Source: Halobacterium sp. CBA1132
Lineage (GTDB): Archaea; Halobacteriota; Halobacteria; Halobacteriales; Halobacteriaceae
Length of the DNA stretch: 64,000 bases
Direction of reading: 5' to 3'
Assembly (NCBI RefSeq): GCF_001485535.1
Contig: NZ_BCMZ01000001.1
Location: 2,523,454 to 2,587,453 of the forward strand
Numbering within the stretch: position 1 is the first letter of the stretch; each line of letters opens with the position of its first letter. Shown here in pieces: positions 33,935-43,550 of the stretch. The notes under the pieces were generated by a model, which saw only the letters and a program-made list of their open reading frames with translations, made no database searches and was not told the origin of the DNA. Both the position numbers and the translations under genes were made by a program.

Positions 33935-35497
33935 ATGACCGACACAGACAACGAGACGGACGCCGAGGCGGCGCCCGGCGCCGACAGCGTCGCCCTCGAC
34001 CCGTGGGGCTCCTCGACGGTCTCGGACTACCGCAAGCTCTTCGACGAGTTCGGCATCGAGTCCTTCGACGACGTCATCGACGAGGTGCCGGACCCGCACT
34101 ACCTGATGCGGCGCGCCATCATCTTCGGGCACCGCGACTACCGCCGCGTCGCCGACGCGATGCGCAACGACGAGCCGTTCGCCGCGCTGTCGGGGTTCAT
34201 GCCGACGGGCGACCCCCACATCGGCCACAAGATGGTGTTCGACGAAATCGTCTGGCACCAACAGCAGGGCGCCGACGCGTACGCGCTCATCGCGGACCTC
34301 GAAGCCCACGCCGCCCGCGGACTCTCGTGGGACGAAATCGACGAGCACGCCAAAGACTACCTCCTCAGCCTGCTCGCGCTCGGCTTCGACGCCGAGGAGG
34401 GCACCCTCTACCGCCAGTCCGCGAACCGCGAACTCCAGGACCTCGCGTTCGAGCTCGGCGCGGAGGCGAACTTCTCTGAGTTCGAAGCCATCTACGGGTT
34501 CGACGGCGAGACCGACGTCTCGCACATGCAGAGCGTCGTCACGCAGATGGCGGACATCCTCTACCCGCAACTGGAGGAGTCCAAGCCGACCGTGATTCCG
34601 GTCGGCCCCGACCAAGACCCACACATGCGACTGGCTCGGGACCTCGCCGAGCGCACGCGCTACTTCAAGGTGACCGAGGCGTACGCCAGCGTCGCCTTCG
34701 ACGACGACGAGCGCCCGCTCGTCGCCGCGGCCTACGACGCCAAAGAGGAGTACGCCGAGGACGCCAGCCAGCCCCGGTGCGCGGAGGCCGCCGACTGGCT
34801 CCGCGAGGACGACGCGCTCGCGGCCGAGTTCGGCGACGAACTGGTCGCTGGCGTCGTACAGAAACTCGACAACGCGGGGATGGAGCCGCTCCGCCCCCGG
34901 ATTCGGTTCTTCGACCGGCAGGCGACCGACGAGGCGTTCGAGGCGCTCATCGACGAGGTCGCCGGCGAGAAGCGCGTCTTCGAGGGCCACGTCGACGCCT
35001 TCGAAATCGACCGGGAGACCGCCGAGGACCTCGCGCTCGCCGTCGAGGTCGACCACGGCGGCTACGGCTTCGTGCCGCCGTCCTCGATTTACCACCGCTT
35101 CATGACGGGGCTCACGGGCGGGAAGATGTCGTCCTCGATTCCCGCCAGCCACATCAGCCTCCTCGACGACCCCGAGGACGGCTACGACAAGGTCAAGGCC
35201 GCGACCACGGGCGGCCGCGAGACCGCCGAGAAGCAGCGCGAACTCGGCGGCGAACCCGACCAGTGTCCGGTCTACGAGCTGTACGCGTACCTGCTCGCGG
35301 CCGACGACGACGAGTTCGCCGAGCGCGTCTACGAGGAGTGCGCGGGCGGCGAGCGCCTCTGCGGCGGTTGCAAGGAGGAGGCCGCCGAACTCATGGCGGA
35401 GTTCCTCGAAGACCACCAAGAGAAACGCGAGGAAGCCCGCGAAGTGCTGGCTGACCTCGACGTCGAACTGGACTCCGCGCGTGCTCGAACGAAGTGA
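33935..35497 (+). CDS. trpS: Tryptophanyl-tRNA synthetase
   Basis: 520 residues from ATG 33935 (MTDTDNETDAEAAPGAD). The class I motif PHIGH is at 94-98 within GFMPTGDPHIGH, and KMSSS is at 397-401. The protein is longer than most archaeal TrpRS because of an acidic N-terminal part and a C-terminal segment with four Cys (GGERLCGGCKEE region). It charges tRNA-Trp. Two bases separate it from endA. In haloarchaea tRNA-Trp has a large intron removed by EndA, so the pair unites processing and charging of the same tRNA. Confidence 0.95.
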   Translation: MTDTDNETDAEAAPGADSVALDPWGSSTVSDYRKLFDEFGIESFDDVIDEVPDPHYLMRRAIIFGHRDYRRVADAMRNDEPFAALSGFMPTGDPHIGHKMVFDEIVWHQQQGADAYALIADLEAHAARGLSWDEIDEHAKDYLLSLLALGFDAEEGTLYRQSANRELQDLAFELGAEANFSEFEAIYGFDGETDVSHMQSVVTQMADILYPQLEESKPTVIPVGPDQDPHMRLARDLAERTRYFKVTEAYASVAFDDDERPLVAAAYDAKEEYAEDASQPRCAEAADWLREDDALAAEFGDELVAGVVQKLDNAGMEPLRPRIRFFDRQATDEAFEALIDEVAGEKRVFEGHVDAFEIDRETAEDLALAVEVDHGGYGFVPPSSIYHRFMTGLTGGKMSSSIPASHISLLDDPEDGYDKVKAATTGGRETAEKQRELGGEPDQCPVYELYAYLLAADDDEFAERVYEECAGGERLCGGCKEEAAELMAEFLEDHQEKREEAREVLADLDVELDSARARTK

Positions 35498-35584
35498 GAG
35501 CACGGAACGAGCGAGCGCAGAGCCACGCGATGCGCGAGCCGCGAGCCTGACGGGCTGGATGTTCGGCCAGCGGGCCGCTGACGG

Positions 35585-35594
35585 AATTCTTTTC
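35585..35594 (+). promoter_or_regulatory. TATA-like element before the Phe-rich leader ORF
   Basis: aattcttttc is the only AT-rich stretch between trpS and pheS. It lies about 25-30 bases before the ATG at 35619, the distance for a leaderless transcript that starts on the leader peptide codon. The sequence from 35498 to 35580 is a purine-rich low-complexity tail with no gene. Confidence 0.5.
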
Positions 35595-35618
35595 ACTGGT
35601 CGTGCCATGCTCCCGCAC

Positions 35619-35696
35619 ATGGCGTCCGAACCCCACGCCGGTCGCAGCGTGTCCGAACCAGCCGCGGCTCCGGGGTTCGGTTTCTTCTTCGCCTGA
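35619..35696 (+). CDS. Phe-rich leader peptide upstream of pheST (25 residues)
   Basis: A 25-residue frame starting MASEPHAGRS and ending PGFGFFFA. Four of its last six residues are phenylalanine, then the stop TGA. An in-frame ATG at 35607 would add four residues. A TATA-like element at leaderless distance precedes it and the phenylalanyl-tRNA synthetase genes follow 107 bases later. This is the arrangement of bacterial attenuation leaders such as pheM of E. coli. Regulation by ribosome stalling at the Phe codons is an inference. The peptide itself has no domain. Confidence 0.65.
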   Translation: MASEPHAGRSVSEPAAAPGFGFFFA

Positions 35697-35765
35697 GCGG
35701 GCCGGTGGACGCCGCGCGCCGGCGAGAGTCGCCGCGCGGCCGAACCCGCCCGTTCGGGCCGGGAG
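35697..35765 (+). promoter_or_regulatory. GC-rich hairpins between leader peptide and pheS
   Basis: Directly after the leader stop there are competing stems. Stem one pairs 35711-35718 (gccgcgcg) with 35733-35740 (cgcgcggc). A rival pairs 35701-35705 (gccgg) with 35719-35723 (ccggc). A small hairpin gcccg-tt-cgggc is at 35748-35759. Mutually exclusive structures are what an attenuator needs, but GC-rich DNA forms such stems easily. No T-run follows. Confidence 0.4.
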
Positions 35766-35803
35766 CGGAACGGATAACTGACTGCCACACACCCCTACGC
35801 ACA

Positions 35804-37312
35804 ATGAAACTGCCACCACAGCAGGTCGCGGTGCTCGAAGCGGCGAGCACCGACGAACCGAGACGCATCGCCGACCTCGCGGCCGACATCGACCGACCGC
35901 CGGAGACGGTCACGGGCGCGGCGTTCGAACTCGAAGACGCCGGCCTCGTGGACGTCGTCGAGGAGGTCGAAGAAGAAGTCGAACTGACAGACGAAGGCCG
36001 CGAGTACGCCGAGGACGGCCTGCCCGAAGTACGGCTCTACGAGGCCGCACTCGAACTCGGCGCCGACGACGAACCTGTCTCGATGGGCGAAGTCATCGGC
36101 GCGTCCGGACTAGAGGGTCCACAGGTCGACATCGCGCTCTCGAACTACGCCCGGAAGGGCTACGGGAGCATCGACAGCGGCGACCTCTCCGCGGACCCCG
36201 ACGCCGACCCGAGCGAGGACGCCGAAGCCGTCGCGCTCGACACGCTCGCTGACGGCGGGACCGTCGAAGACAGCGACGTGCTCGACCAGTTGGCGCGCCG
36301 CGACCTCGCCGCCGTCCGCGAGCGAACCGTTCGCTCGGTCCTCTTGACTGAGGCGGGCGTCACCGAACTCATGGCGGGCGTCGAGTCCGCCGAACAGGTC
36401 GGCCAACTCACCCCCGACATGCTCGCGTCCGGCGAGTGGCGCGACGCCGAGTTCGCCGACTACAACGTCGAAGCCGACGCCGGCGAGTACACGCCCGGGA
36501 AGACCCACGTCCTCCGGCAGGCCGCCGAGCGCGTCAAAGACGTCCTCGTCGGCATGGGCTTCCAGGAGATGGAGGGCCCGCACGTCGACGCGGACTTCTA
36601 CATCAACGACTGCCTGTTCATGCCCCAGGACCACCCCGCGCGCAACCACTGGGACCGGTTCGCGCTCGACCAGCCCGCGAACATCGACGACCTCCCCGAC
36701 GACCTCGTCGAGCGCGTCGAACGCGCCCACCGTGAGGGCGTCGGGCCGGACGGCGACGGCTATCACTCGCCGTGGGACGAGGACTTCGCGCGTGCGCTCG
36801 CGCTCCGCGGACACACGACGAGTCTCACCGCCCGCTACCTCTCCGGCGTCGCCGGCGAGGAGGTGGAGGCGCCCGCGCGGTACTTCAGCGTCGAGAAGGC
36901 CTACCGCAACGACACCCTCGACGCCACGCACCTCCTGGAGTTCTTCCAGATCGAGGGGTGGGTGATGGCCGAAGACCTCTCCGTGCGCGACCTCATGGGG
37001 ACGTTCCGCGAGTTCTACAGCCAGTTCGGCATCACGGACATCGAGTTCAAACCCACGTACAATCCCTACACGGAGCCGAGCTTCGAGCTGTTCGGGCGCC
37101 ACCCCGAGACCGGCGAACTCATCGAAATCGGGAACTCCGGCATCTTCCGCCCGGAGATGCTCGAACCGCTCGGCGTCGACGCCGACGTGATGGCGTGGGG
37201 GCTCGCGCTCGAACGCCTGCTGATGCTCGTCACCGGCTTCGAGGACATCCGGGACGTCCACGGGACGCTGTGTGACTTGGAGTTCCTGCGGGACGCGGAG
37301 GTGGTGTACTGA
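35804..37312 (+). CDS. pheS: Phenylalanyl-tRNA synthetase alpha subunit
   Basis: 502 residues from ATG 35804 (MKLPPQQVAVLEAASTD). The N-terminal 200 residues are winged-helix tRNA-binding domains, as in archaeal/eukaryal PheRS. The class II catalytic core follows, with motif 2 region YFSVEKAYRNDTLDATHLLEFFQIEG and motif 3 MAWGLALERLLML. It forms the alpha2beta2 enzyme with pheT. Its stop overlaps the pheT start (TGATG). Control may be through the Phe-rich leader. Confidence 0.96.
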   Translation: MKLPPQQVAVLEAASTDEPRRIADLAADIDRPPETVTGAAFELEDAGLVDVVEEVEEEVELTDEGREYAEDGLPEVRLYEAALELGADDEPVSMGEVIGASGLEGPQVDIALSNYARKGYGSIDSGDLSADPDADPSEDAEAVALDTLADGGTVEDSDVLDQLARRDLAAVRERTVRSVLLTEAGVTELMAGVESAEQVGQLTPDMLASGEWRDAEFADYNVEADAGEYTPGKTHVLRQAAERVKDVLVGMGFQEMEGPHVDADFYINDCLFMPQDHPARNHWDRFALDQPANIDDLPDDLVERVERAHREGVGPDGDGYHSPWDEDFARALALRGHTTSLTARYLSGVAGEEVEAPARYFSVEKAYRNDTLDATHLLEFFQIEGWVMAEDLSVRDLMGTFREFYSQFGITDIEFKPTYNPYTEPSFELFGRHPETGELIEIGNSGIFRPEMLEPLGVDADVMAWGLALERLLMLVTGFEDIRDVHGTLCDLEFLRDAEVVY

Positions 37313-39027
37313 TGCCCGTCGTCGACATCGACCCCGACGAACTCCGCACGCTCACCGGGCACACCGACAAGAGCGACGACGAACTCAAAGACGACCTCTT
37401 CGGACTCGGCATCGAGTACGAGGGCGAGACCGACAACGGCGAGTTCAAACTCGAGTTCGAGGCCGACCGCCTCGACCGCCTCTCCGTGGAGGGCATCGCG
37501 CGCTCGCTGCGCTACCACTACGGCGACACCCGCGGCGTCTACGTCCCAGACACGAACGGCGCCGAGTGGACGATTCAGGTCGAAGATGTCCCTGACGACC
37601 GGCCCTGCGTCACCGGCGCTGTCGTCCGCGGCGTCGACCTCGACGAGGACGCCCTCGACTCGCTCATCCAACTCCAGGAGAAACTCCACGCGACGATGGG
37701 CCGCAAGCGCGCGAAAGGCGCCATCGGCATCCACGACCTCGCGATGCTCAAAGGCGAAGCCATCGACACCGCCGACGGCTCGCCCGGCAAATCCATCACC
37801 TACACCGGTATCGAACCGGACGGCGACACGTTCGTCGCGCTCGACGACGACGCCGAACGCACGCCCGCCGAAGTGCTCACCGAGCACCCGACCGGCGAGC
37901 AGTACGCCGACCTGCTCGCCGACTACGACCGCTACCCCGCCATCTACGACGGCATCGGGATGTTCAGTTTCCCGCCGGTCATCAACGGCCGCCGCACCGA
38001 GGTCTCCACGGACTCCCGAGAGCTGTTCGTCGAACTCACCGGTACCGACCAGTGGACCATCGACCGGATGTGCGCCATCATCTGTTACGCGCTCGACGCC
38101 CGCGGCGCCACCGTCGAGAACGTCACCGTCGAGTACGGCGATACGGAACTCGTGCGCCCCGATTTCGAAGTGCGCACCAAACGAGTCTCCCACGAGCGCG
38201 TGGAGACGCTGCTCGGCATCGACTTCGAACCCGACGAAGTCGTCGACCTCGCCGAACGCGCGGGACTCGATGCTGAACCCGAGGGCGGGGACGAACTCAC
38301 CTACGACGTGGAGATTCCGCCGTACCGCGTCGACGTCCTCCACCCCGTGGACGTCGTCGACGACATCGGGCGCGCGTACGGGTTCAACGACCTCGTGCCG
38401 CGCTACCCCGACGTCAGCACCGTCGGCGGGCGCACCGAGACCTCGCGACTGGAGGCTGCCGCCCGCGAGACGCTCGTCGGCCTCGGTTTCGAGGACCTTC
38501 TGAACTTCAACATGACCAACGAGGCCGACAACTTCGACCGAATGCGCGTCTCCCCCGACGACGACGCCGTCGGCGCCGCGGCCCCCGCGACCATCGACGA
38601 ACCCTACAGCGAGGACTTCACCATCCTCCGGACGTGGGCGCTGCCGTCGCTGGCCTCCGTCCTCGAAAACAACACCCACCGGTCGTACCCGCAGGACCTC
38701 GCGGAGATCGGGTTCGCCGCGCACGTCGACGACTCCACCGAGACGGGCGTCGCCGAACGCCGCACCGTCGCCGCCGTGCTCGCACGCCACGACGCCTCCT
38801 ACGAGGACGCCAAAGCGCGACTCGCGGCGCTCTGCGAGGAGTTCCACGTCGACTTAGAGACGCCCGCGACCGACCACCCCTCGTTCATCGACGGGCGCGC
38901 TGCTAGCGTCGTTATCGACGGCGAAGAAGTGGGCGTCGTCGGTGAACTTCACCCCGCGGTCATCGTCGACCACGACGTCGAAGTGCCGGTCGCCGGCTTC
39001 GAGTTCGAACTCGACGCGCTCCGATAA
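37312..39027 (+). CDS. pheT: Phenylalanyl-tRNA synthetase beta subunit
   Basis: 571 residues, the size of archaeal beta subunits. The B3/B4 editing domain lies at about 100-280 (includes KRAKGAIGIHDLAML), the B5 domain at about 280-350, and the pseudo-catalytic class II core to the end. It supports tRNA binding and removes mischarged tyrosine. It is translated by coupling with pheS and ends back-to-back with the convergent pyrD, with no gap between stops. Confidence 0.96.
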   Translation: MPVVDIDPDELRTLTGHTDKSDDELKDDLFGLGIEYEGETDNGEFKLEFEADRLDRLSVEGIARSLRYHYGDTRGVYVPDTNGAEWTIQVEDVPDDRPCVTGAVVRGVDLDEDALDSLIQLQEKLHATMGRKRAKGAIGIHDLAMLKGEAIDTADGSPGKSITYTGIEPDGDTFVALDDDAERTPAEVLTEHPTGEQYADLLADYDRYPAIYDGIGMFSFPPVINGRRTEVSTDSRELFVELTGTDQWTIDRMCAIICYALDARGATVENVTVEYGDTELVRPDFEVRTKRVSHERVETLLGIDFEPDEVVDLAERAGLDAEPEGGDELTYDVEIPPYRVDVLHPVDVVDDIGRAYGFNDLVPRYPDVSTVGGRTETSRLEAAARETLVGLGFEDLLNFNMTNEADNFDRMRVSPDDDAVGAAAPATIDEPYSEDFTILRTWALPSLASVLENNTHRSYPQDLAEIGFAAHVDDSTETGVAERRTVAAVLARHDASYEDAKARLAALCEEFHVDLETPATDHPSFIDGRAASVVIDGEEVGVVGELHPAVIVDHDVEVPVAGFEFELDALR

Positions 39028-40077
39028 TCACAGGTCCACGCCGACCGCGTCCGCGACGGACGCGAAGCCGTCGCGGGCCAGCAGTTCGAGCAGCCCTTCG
39101 TTGATGTCCTTCGCGATGCCCGGCCCGCGGTAGACGAGGCCGGTGTACAGTTGCACCACGGATGCGCCCGCGCGAATCTTCTCGTAGGCGTCTTCGGCCG
39201 TGAACACGCCGCCGACGCCGACGACAGGGAGGTCTGTCCGCTTCGCGACGAACCGCACTTGGTCGGTCGCGCGCTTGCGAATCGGCCGCCCCGAGAGCCC
39301 CCCCTTCTCTGCGGCGTTCGGACTCCGCAGCGACTCCGGCCGGTCGGTCGTCGTGTTCGTCGCGACGACGCCGTCCAACCCCAGTTCGTTCGCCAACTCG
39401 ACCGCGTCCACGACTGCGTCGCGGTGGAGGTCCGGCGAGAGTTTCACGAGCAGCGGCGCCGCGCCCGCGTCTTGGAGCGTCTCCAGAATCGCCGCCAGCT
39501 GCTCGCGGTTCTGGAGCTCGCGCAGCCCCGGCGTGTTCGGACTGGAGACGTTCACCACGAAGTAGTCGCCGTCCTCGGCGACCCGCTCGTACGTGTACCG
39601 GTAGTCGCTCGGAGCGTTCTCAAGGGGTGTGGACTTCGACTTCCCGATGTTCACGCCCACGGGCACGTCCGGGAGTCGCTGTCCCGCGAGGCGCTCGCCC
39701 ACGATGTCCGCGCCCGCGTTGTTGAACCCCATCCGGTTGACGAGGCCCTCGTCCGCTCGGAGTCGGAACATCCGCGGCCGTGGATTCCCGGGCTGACCCT
39801 CGGCAGTCACCGCGCCGACTTCCACGTGCCCGAACCCAAGCGCCGCCAGCGCCCGCGGTATCTCGGCGTTCTTGTCGAAGCCGGCTGCCACGCCGACTGG
39901 GTTCGGGAACGACTGGCCGAACGCCTCGACGGACAACCGGTCGTCGTCGACTGTGTAGTGCCCCGCGTACGCGCGTTCGAGGTGTAATTTCTGTGCGACG
40001 CCGAGCAGTCCCGTAATCGCCTCGTGGGCGGTCTCCGGGGGGAGTCGGAACAACAGCGGTTTGGCCAGCCCGTACAT
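39028..40077 (-). CDS. pyrD: Dihydroorotate dehydrogenase, quinone type (class 2)
   Basis: 349 residues from ATG 40077 (MYGLAKPLLFRLPPETAHE), the typical membrane-associating N-terminus of class 2 enzymes. The FMN barrel carries NPVGVAAGFDKNAE, the catalytic-serine loop FVVNVSSPNTPGLRELQ and VGVGGVFTAEDAY. It oxidises dihydroorotate to orotate with quinone, in pyrimidine synthesis. A longer frame upstream overlaps the neighbouring small gene in another frame and is rejected. It lies four bases after the small AbrB-like gene. Confidence 0.95.
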   Translation of the reverse strand: MYGLAKPLLFRLPPETAHEAITGLLGVAQKLHLERAYAGHYTVDDDRLSVEAFGQSFPNPVGVAAGFDKNAEIPRALAALGFGHVEVGAVTAEGQPGNPRPRMFRLRADEGLVNRMGFNNAGADIVGERLAGQRLPDVPVGVNIGKSKSTPLENAPSDYRYTYERVAEDGDYFVVNVSSPNTPGLRELQNREQLAAILETLQDAGAAPLLVKLSPDLHRDAVVDAVELANELGLDGVVATNTTTDRPESLRSPNAAEKGGLSGRPIRKRATDQVRFVAKRTDLPVVGVGGVFTAEDAYEKIRAGASVVQLYTGLVYRGPGIAKDINEGLLELLARDGFASVADAVGVDL

Positions 40078-40081
40078 CCCG

Positions 40082-40279
40082 TTAGAAGTCGTGTTCGACG
40101 TCGTCCTGGTCGGCCCGCTGGATGATGATTTTGTCCTCCCGAACTCTGACGAAGACCTCGTCGCCGATGTCGAGACCGGCGACCGACAGTTCGTCCTCGT
40201 GGAGGTTGACGTGCGCGTTGTGGTACTCCCCGTCGTCGCCTTTCGCGCCACTCGGGCTGAGCGTCTTCTTGCGAACCAT
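40082..40279 (-). CDS. Small AbrB/SpoVT-like protein
   Basis: 65 residues from ATG 40279 (MVRKKTLSPSGAKGDDG). The middle VNLHEDELSVAGLDIGDEV followed by VREDKIIIQRA has the swapped-hairpin pattern of AbrB/MazE-type DNA-binding domains. It is probably a small transcription factor or a nucleic-acid-binding protein. It is four bases upstream of pyrD on the same strand, so it may co-regulate pyrimidine synthesis. A TATA-like gaacttaagta at about 40312-40322 precedes it. Confidence 0.75.
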   Translation of the reverse strand: MVRKKTLSPSGAKGDDGEYHNAHVNLHEDELSVAGLDIGDEVFVRVREDKIIIQRADQDDVEHDF

Positions 40280-40456
40280 CGCGAAGTGTCTACGTTGCCT
40301 TTCGCCGCACACCGTACTTAAGTTCTTCCGACCGCCTGACCCGACGCTCGCTGGCGGGGACTGACGGCGGCTACAATCGGCGAACTGTCGCGGTCCGGGT
40401 CGGCGCTTTCCCCGGACCAGCCGACTGAATACATAAAACTACCGGCAAAATCGGCG

Positions 40457-40466
40457 GTATATTTAT
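40457..40466 (+). promoter_or_regulatory. TATA box of the MC1 gene
   Basis: ggtatattta is an excellent archaeal TATA box. It predicts transcription start near 40485-40490, only about 15 bases before the ATG at 40504. Confidence 0.7.
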
Positions 40467-40503
40467 CACTCGTCCTTGTGTTCGGGTAGCATGGAGCAAA
40501 ACC

Positions 40504-40812
40504 ATGGTACGTGAGGACGGCAAGCGCAACTTCGCGCTCCGAGAATCCGACGACGAGACGAGCGTCTTCAGCGGGAACACCCCACGGCAGGCCGCGCTCA
40601 AGGCAGCCCGCCGCATCGAGGACGTCGCCGACAGTGAACAGAGCGCCGACCGCAAGGAGCTCCGGCTCCGAGAGAAGGGCACCGACAAAGTCCACATCTA
40701 CGAAGCGTGGGCTTGGGAGGAGGACGCCCCCGGAGACAAACCAGACTGGATGCCCGGCGAGATCACGAAAGCCAACGTCTCCAAGGAAGGCATCAACCAC
40801 ATCGAAGACTAA
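40504..40812 (+). CDS. Chromosomal architectural protein MC1
   Basis: 102 residues. It matches MC1 (non-histone protein of methanogens and haloarchaea): KRNFALRESDDETSVFSGNTPRQAALKAARR, LRLREKGTDKVHIYEAW and a Trp-rich end (PDWMPGEI). MC1 bends DNA sharply and is a main chromatin protein. ggag lies eight bases before the ATG as Shine-Dalgarno. That ggag also forms part of an overlapping seven-codon frame (atggag at 40491). A strong TATA box fits high expression. It is followed by the rRNA operon. Confidence 0.93.
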   Translation: MVREDGKRNFALRESDDETSVFSGNTPRQAALKAARRIEDVADSEQSADRKELRLREKGTDKVHIYEAWAWEEDAPGDKPDWMPGEITKANVSKEGINHIED

Positions 40813-41030
40813 CGCCGCTCGCTGTATCTTTTGACCGCGTATGTGACGCGTAACGGCTTAGTCACTCCCACGAGTAGTGTCGACCGCGTGGGCACCACTC
40901 GGCCCGACCGCACGCACTCGCGCGGGATGACCGGCCGACCTCCTCCCACGTGGCACTCACACCCGTAGTCTACGGTACGCCGTCACGTGGTTTTCTGGTA
41001 TGCGGTGGCGTGTCGAAGCGCCCCTGGTTC

Positions 41031-41047
41031 GATGGGGTTTTACGTAA
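41031..41047 (+). promoter_or_regulatory. rRNA operon promoter P1
   Basis: gatggggttttacgtaa is followed at once by the block gcactcggatgagatgcgaa, which is also found after P2. It is the most upstream and most diverged of four promoter-like units. The region 40813-41030 shows no gene or clear signal other than this. Confidence 0.5.
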
Positions 41048-41156
41048 CCCAGCACTCGGATGAGATGCGAACGACGTGAGGTGGCTCGGTGACCCCGACG
41101 CCACTGATTGACGCCTCGACGCCCCGCGTCGAACTCCTCGCCTTCGGCGAGTTTGG

Positions 41157-41178
41157 TTCGATGCCCTTAAGTGATACC
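41157..41178 (+). promoter_or_regulatory. rRNA operon promoter P2
   Basis: The core cgatgcccttaagtgata is identical in P3 and nearly so in P4. The TATA element is ttaagtgat, and the start should fall near atgcgaacg about 25 bases on. It is the known form of Halobacterium rRNA promoters. Confidence 0.75.
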
Positions 41179-41284
41179 GGGCACTCGGATGAGATGCGAA
41201 CGACGTGAGGTGGCTCGATGATCTCGACGCCACTGAAATCATCCCTGCGCCCCGCATCGAACTCCTCGCCTTCGGCGAGTTTGG

Positions 41285-41306
41285 TTCGATGCCCTTAAGT
41301 GATACC
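41285..41306 (+). promoter_or_regulatory. rRNA operon promoter P3
   Basis: Identical core to P2, 128 bases downstream. It is followed by gggcacttcggaataatgcgaacg, so the transcription-start region is also conserved. Confidence 0.75.
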
Positions 41307-41417
41307 GGGCACTTCGGAATAATGCGAACGACGATGAGGTCACTCGGGTTTCCCGAGTGACTGACGCATGCTTCCGTGCCCGCTTTCGGGCCTCGACTAA
41401 CGCTCTCACGAGCTTGG

Positions 41418-41440
41418 TTCGATGCCCTTAAGTAATAATG
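41418..41440 (+). promoter_or_regulatory. rRNA operon promoter P4, proximal
   Basis: cgatgcccttaagtaataat has the most AT-rich TATA element (taagtaataat) of the set. It lies about 130 bases after P3 and is likely the strongest proximal promoter. Transcripts would begin about 240 bases before mature 16S and include the processing stem. Confidence 0.75.
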
Positions 41441-41574
41441 GGGCGTTGGAGGAAATGCGAACGTCGTCTTGGGCCGAACGAAGTCCGGCAGGTTTATGAC
41501 CTGTCGCGGACTACGTTCAGGTCCGAAGGAATGAGGATTCCACCCCTGCGGTCCGCCGTACAGATGGAATCTGA

Positions 41575-41614
41575 TGTTAGCCTTGATGGTTTGGTGACAT
41601 CCAACTGGCCACGG
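41575..41614 (+). other. 16S processing stem, 5' arm
   Basis: gttagccttgatggtttgg ... ccaactggccacggcg pairs with 43218-43260 downstream of 16S. The bulges around gacatcc form the bulge-helix-bulge recognised by the EndA endonuclease encoded in this window. Confidence 0.85.
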
Positions 41615-41702
41615 CGCTTTGTCGTGGCTATGAGGAACACTTTTGTGTTCCCGCCAAACCAGGACTTTTAGTTCTGGTCGCTGGGGTTTAACCCCAGCAA
41701 AC

Positions 41703-43175
<1,473 letters not shown>

Positions 43176-43217
43176 AACGATCGGGACCAGGGCGTAGCCC
43201 TGGCCCACCTTTCGACG

Positions 43218-43260
43218 ACGCCGTGACCAGTTGGACACCTACAAACCATCAAGGCTAACG
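43218..43260 (+). other. 16S processing stem, 3' arm
   Basis: cgccgtgaccagttgg ... accatcaaggctaac is the reverse complement of 41575-41614 with bulges. Cutting here frees pre-16S and leaves the spacer with tRNA-Ala. Confidence 0.85.
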
Positions 43261-43285
43261 TTAACCTCCTCCCGATTCGGGAGGT

Positions 43286-43357
43286 GGGCCCATAGCTCAG
43301 TGGTAGAGTGCCTCCTTTGCAAGGAGGATGCCCTGGGTTCGAATCCCAGTGGGTCCA
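43286..43357 (+). tRNA. tRNA-Ala (anticodon TGC)
   Basis: A 72-base cloverleaf. The acceptor gggccca pairs with tgggtcc plus discriminator A. The anticodon stem cctcc/ggagg has loop tttgcaa, giving anticodon TGC. The T arm is ctggg-ttcgaat-cccag. CCA is not encoded. It sits in the 16S-23S spacer as in nearly all euryarchaea. Confidence 0.98.
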
Positions 43358-43386
43358 TCCCGTCCGGGATTCATCTTAAACCGTTC

Positions 43387-43395
43387 CCCTTAAGT
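43387..43395 (+). promoter_or_regulatory. Possible internal promoter in the 16S-23S spacer
   Basis: cccttaagt is identical to the core of promoters P2-P4. A spacer promoter has been described for Halobacterium rRNA operons, and this matches in place and sequence. It would boost 23S and 5S synthesis. Confidence 0.55.
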
Positions 43396-43508
43396 GGGAG
43401 ACGGCGCAACGATGAATCGCGACGAAGACTGATGCACCACCCCGCGAAAGTGCGGGTGGGAAGGGTCTATGTACGCTCCTCGTTCACCACGAGGACGTAC
43501 GATGACGA

Positions 43509-43550
43509 CCGTGTGTAAGTGCAATCCAGGCGCTCACTGGACTCGACCAC
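43509..43550 (+). other. 23S processing stem, 5' arm
   Basis: ccgtgtgtaagtgcaatcca ... ctggactcgaccac pairs with 46667-46708. The unpaired gcgctca / gcgttaa parts form the bulge-helix-bulge cut by EndA. Confidence 0.85.

Larger units (their letters stand above)
41051..41306 (+). repeat. Tandem duplication of a promoter-bearing unit, about 128-130 bp
   Basis: Unit one (41051-41178) and unit two (41181-41306) share gcactcggatgagatgcgaa at the start, gaactcctcgccttcggcga in the middle and the promoter at the end. They differ mainly in a short central part. This shows that P2 and P3 arose by duplication. Confidence 0.8.
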
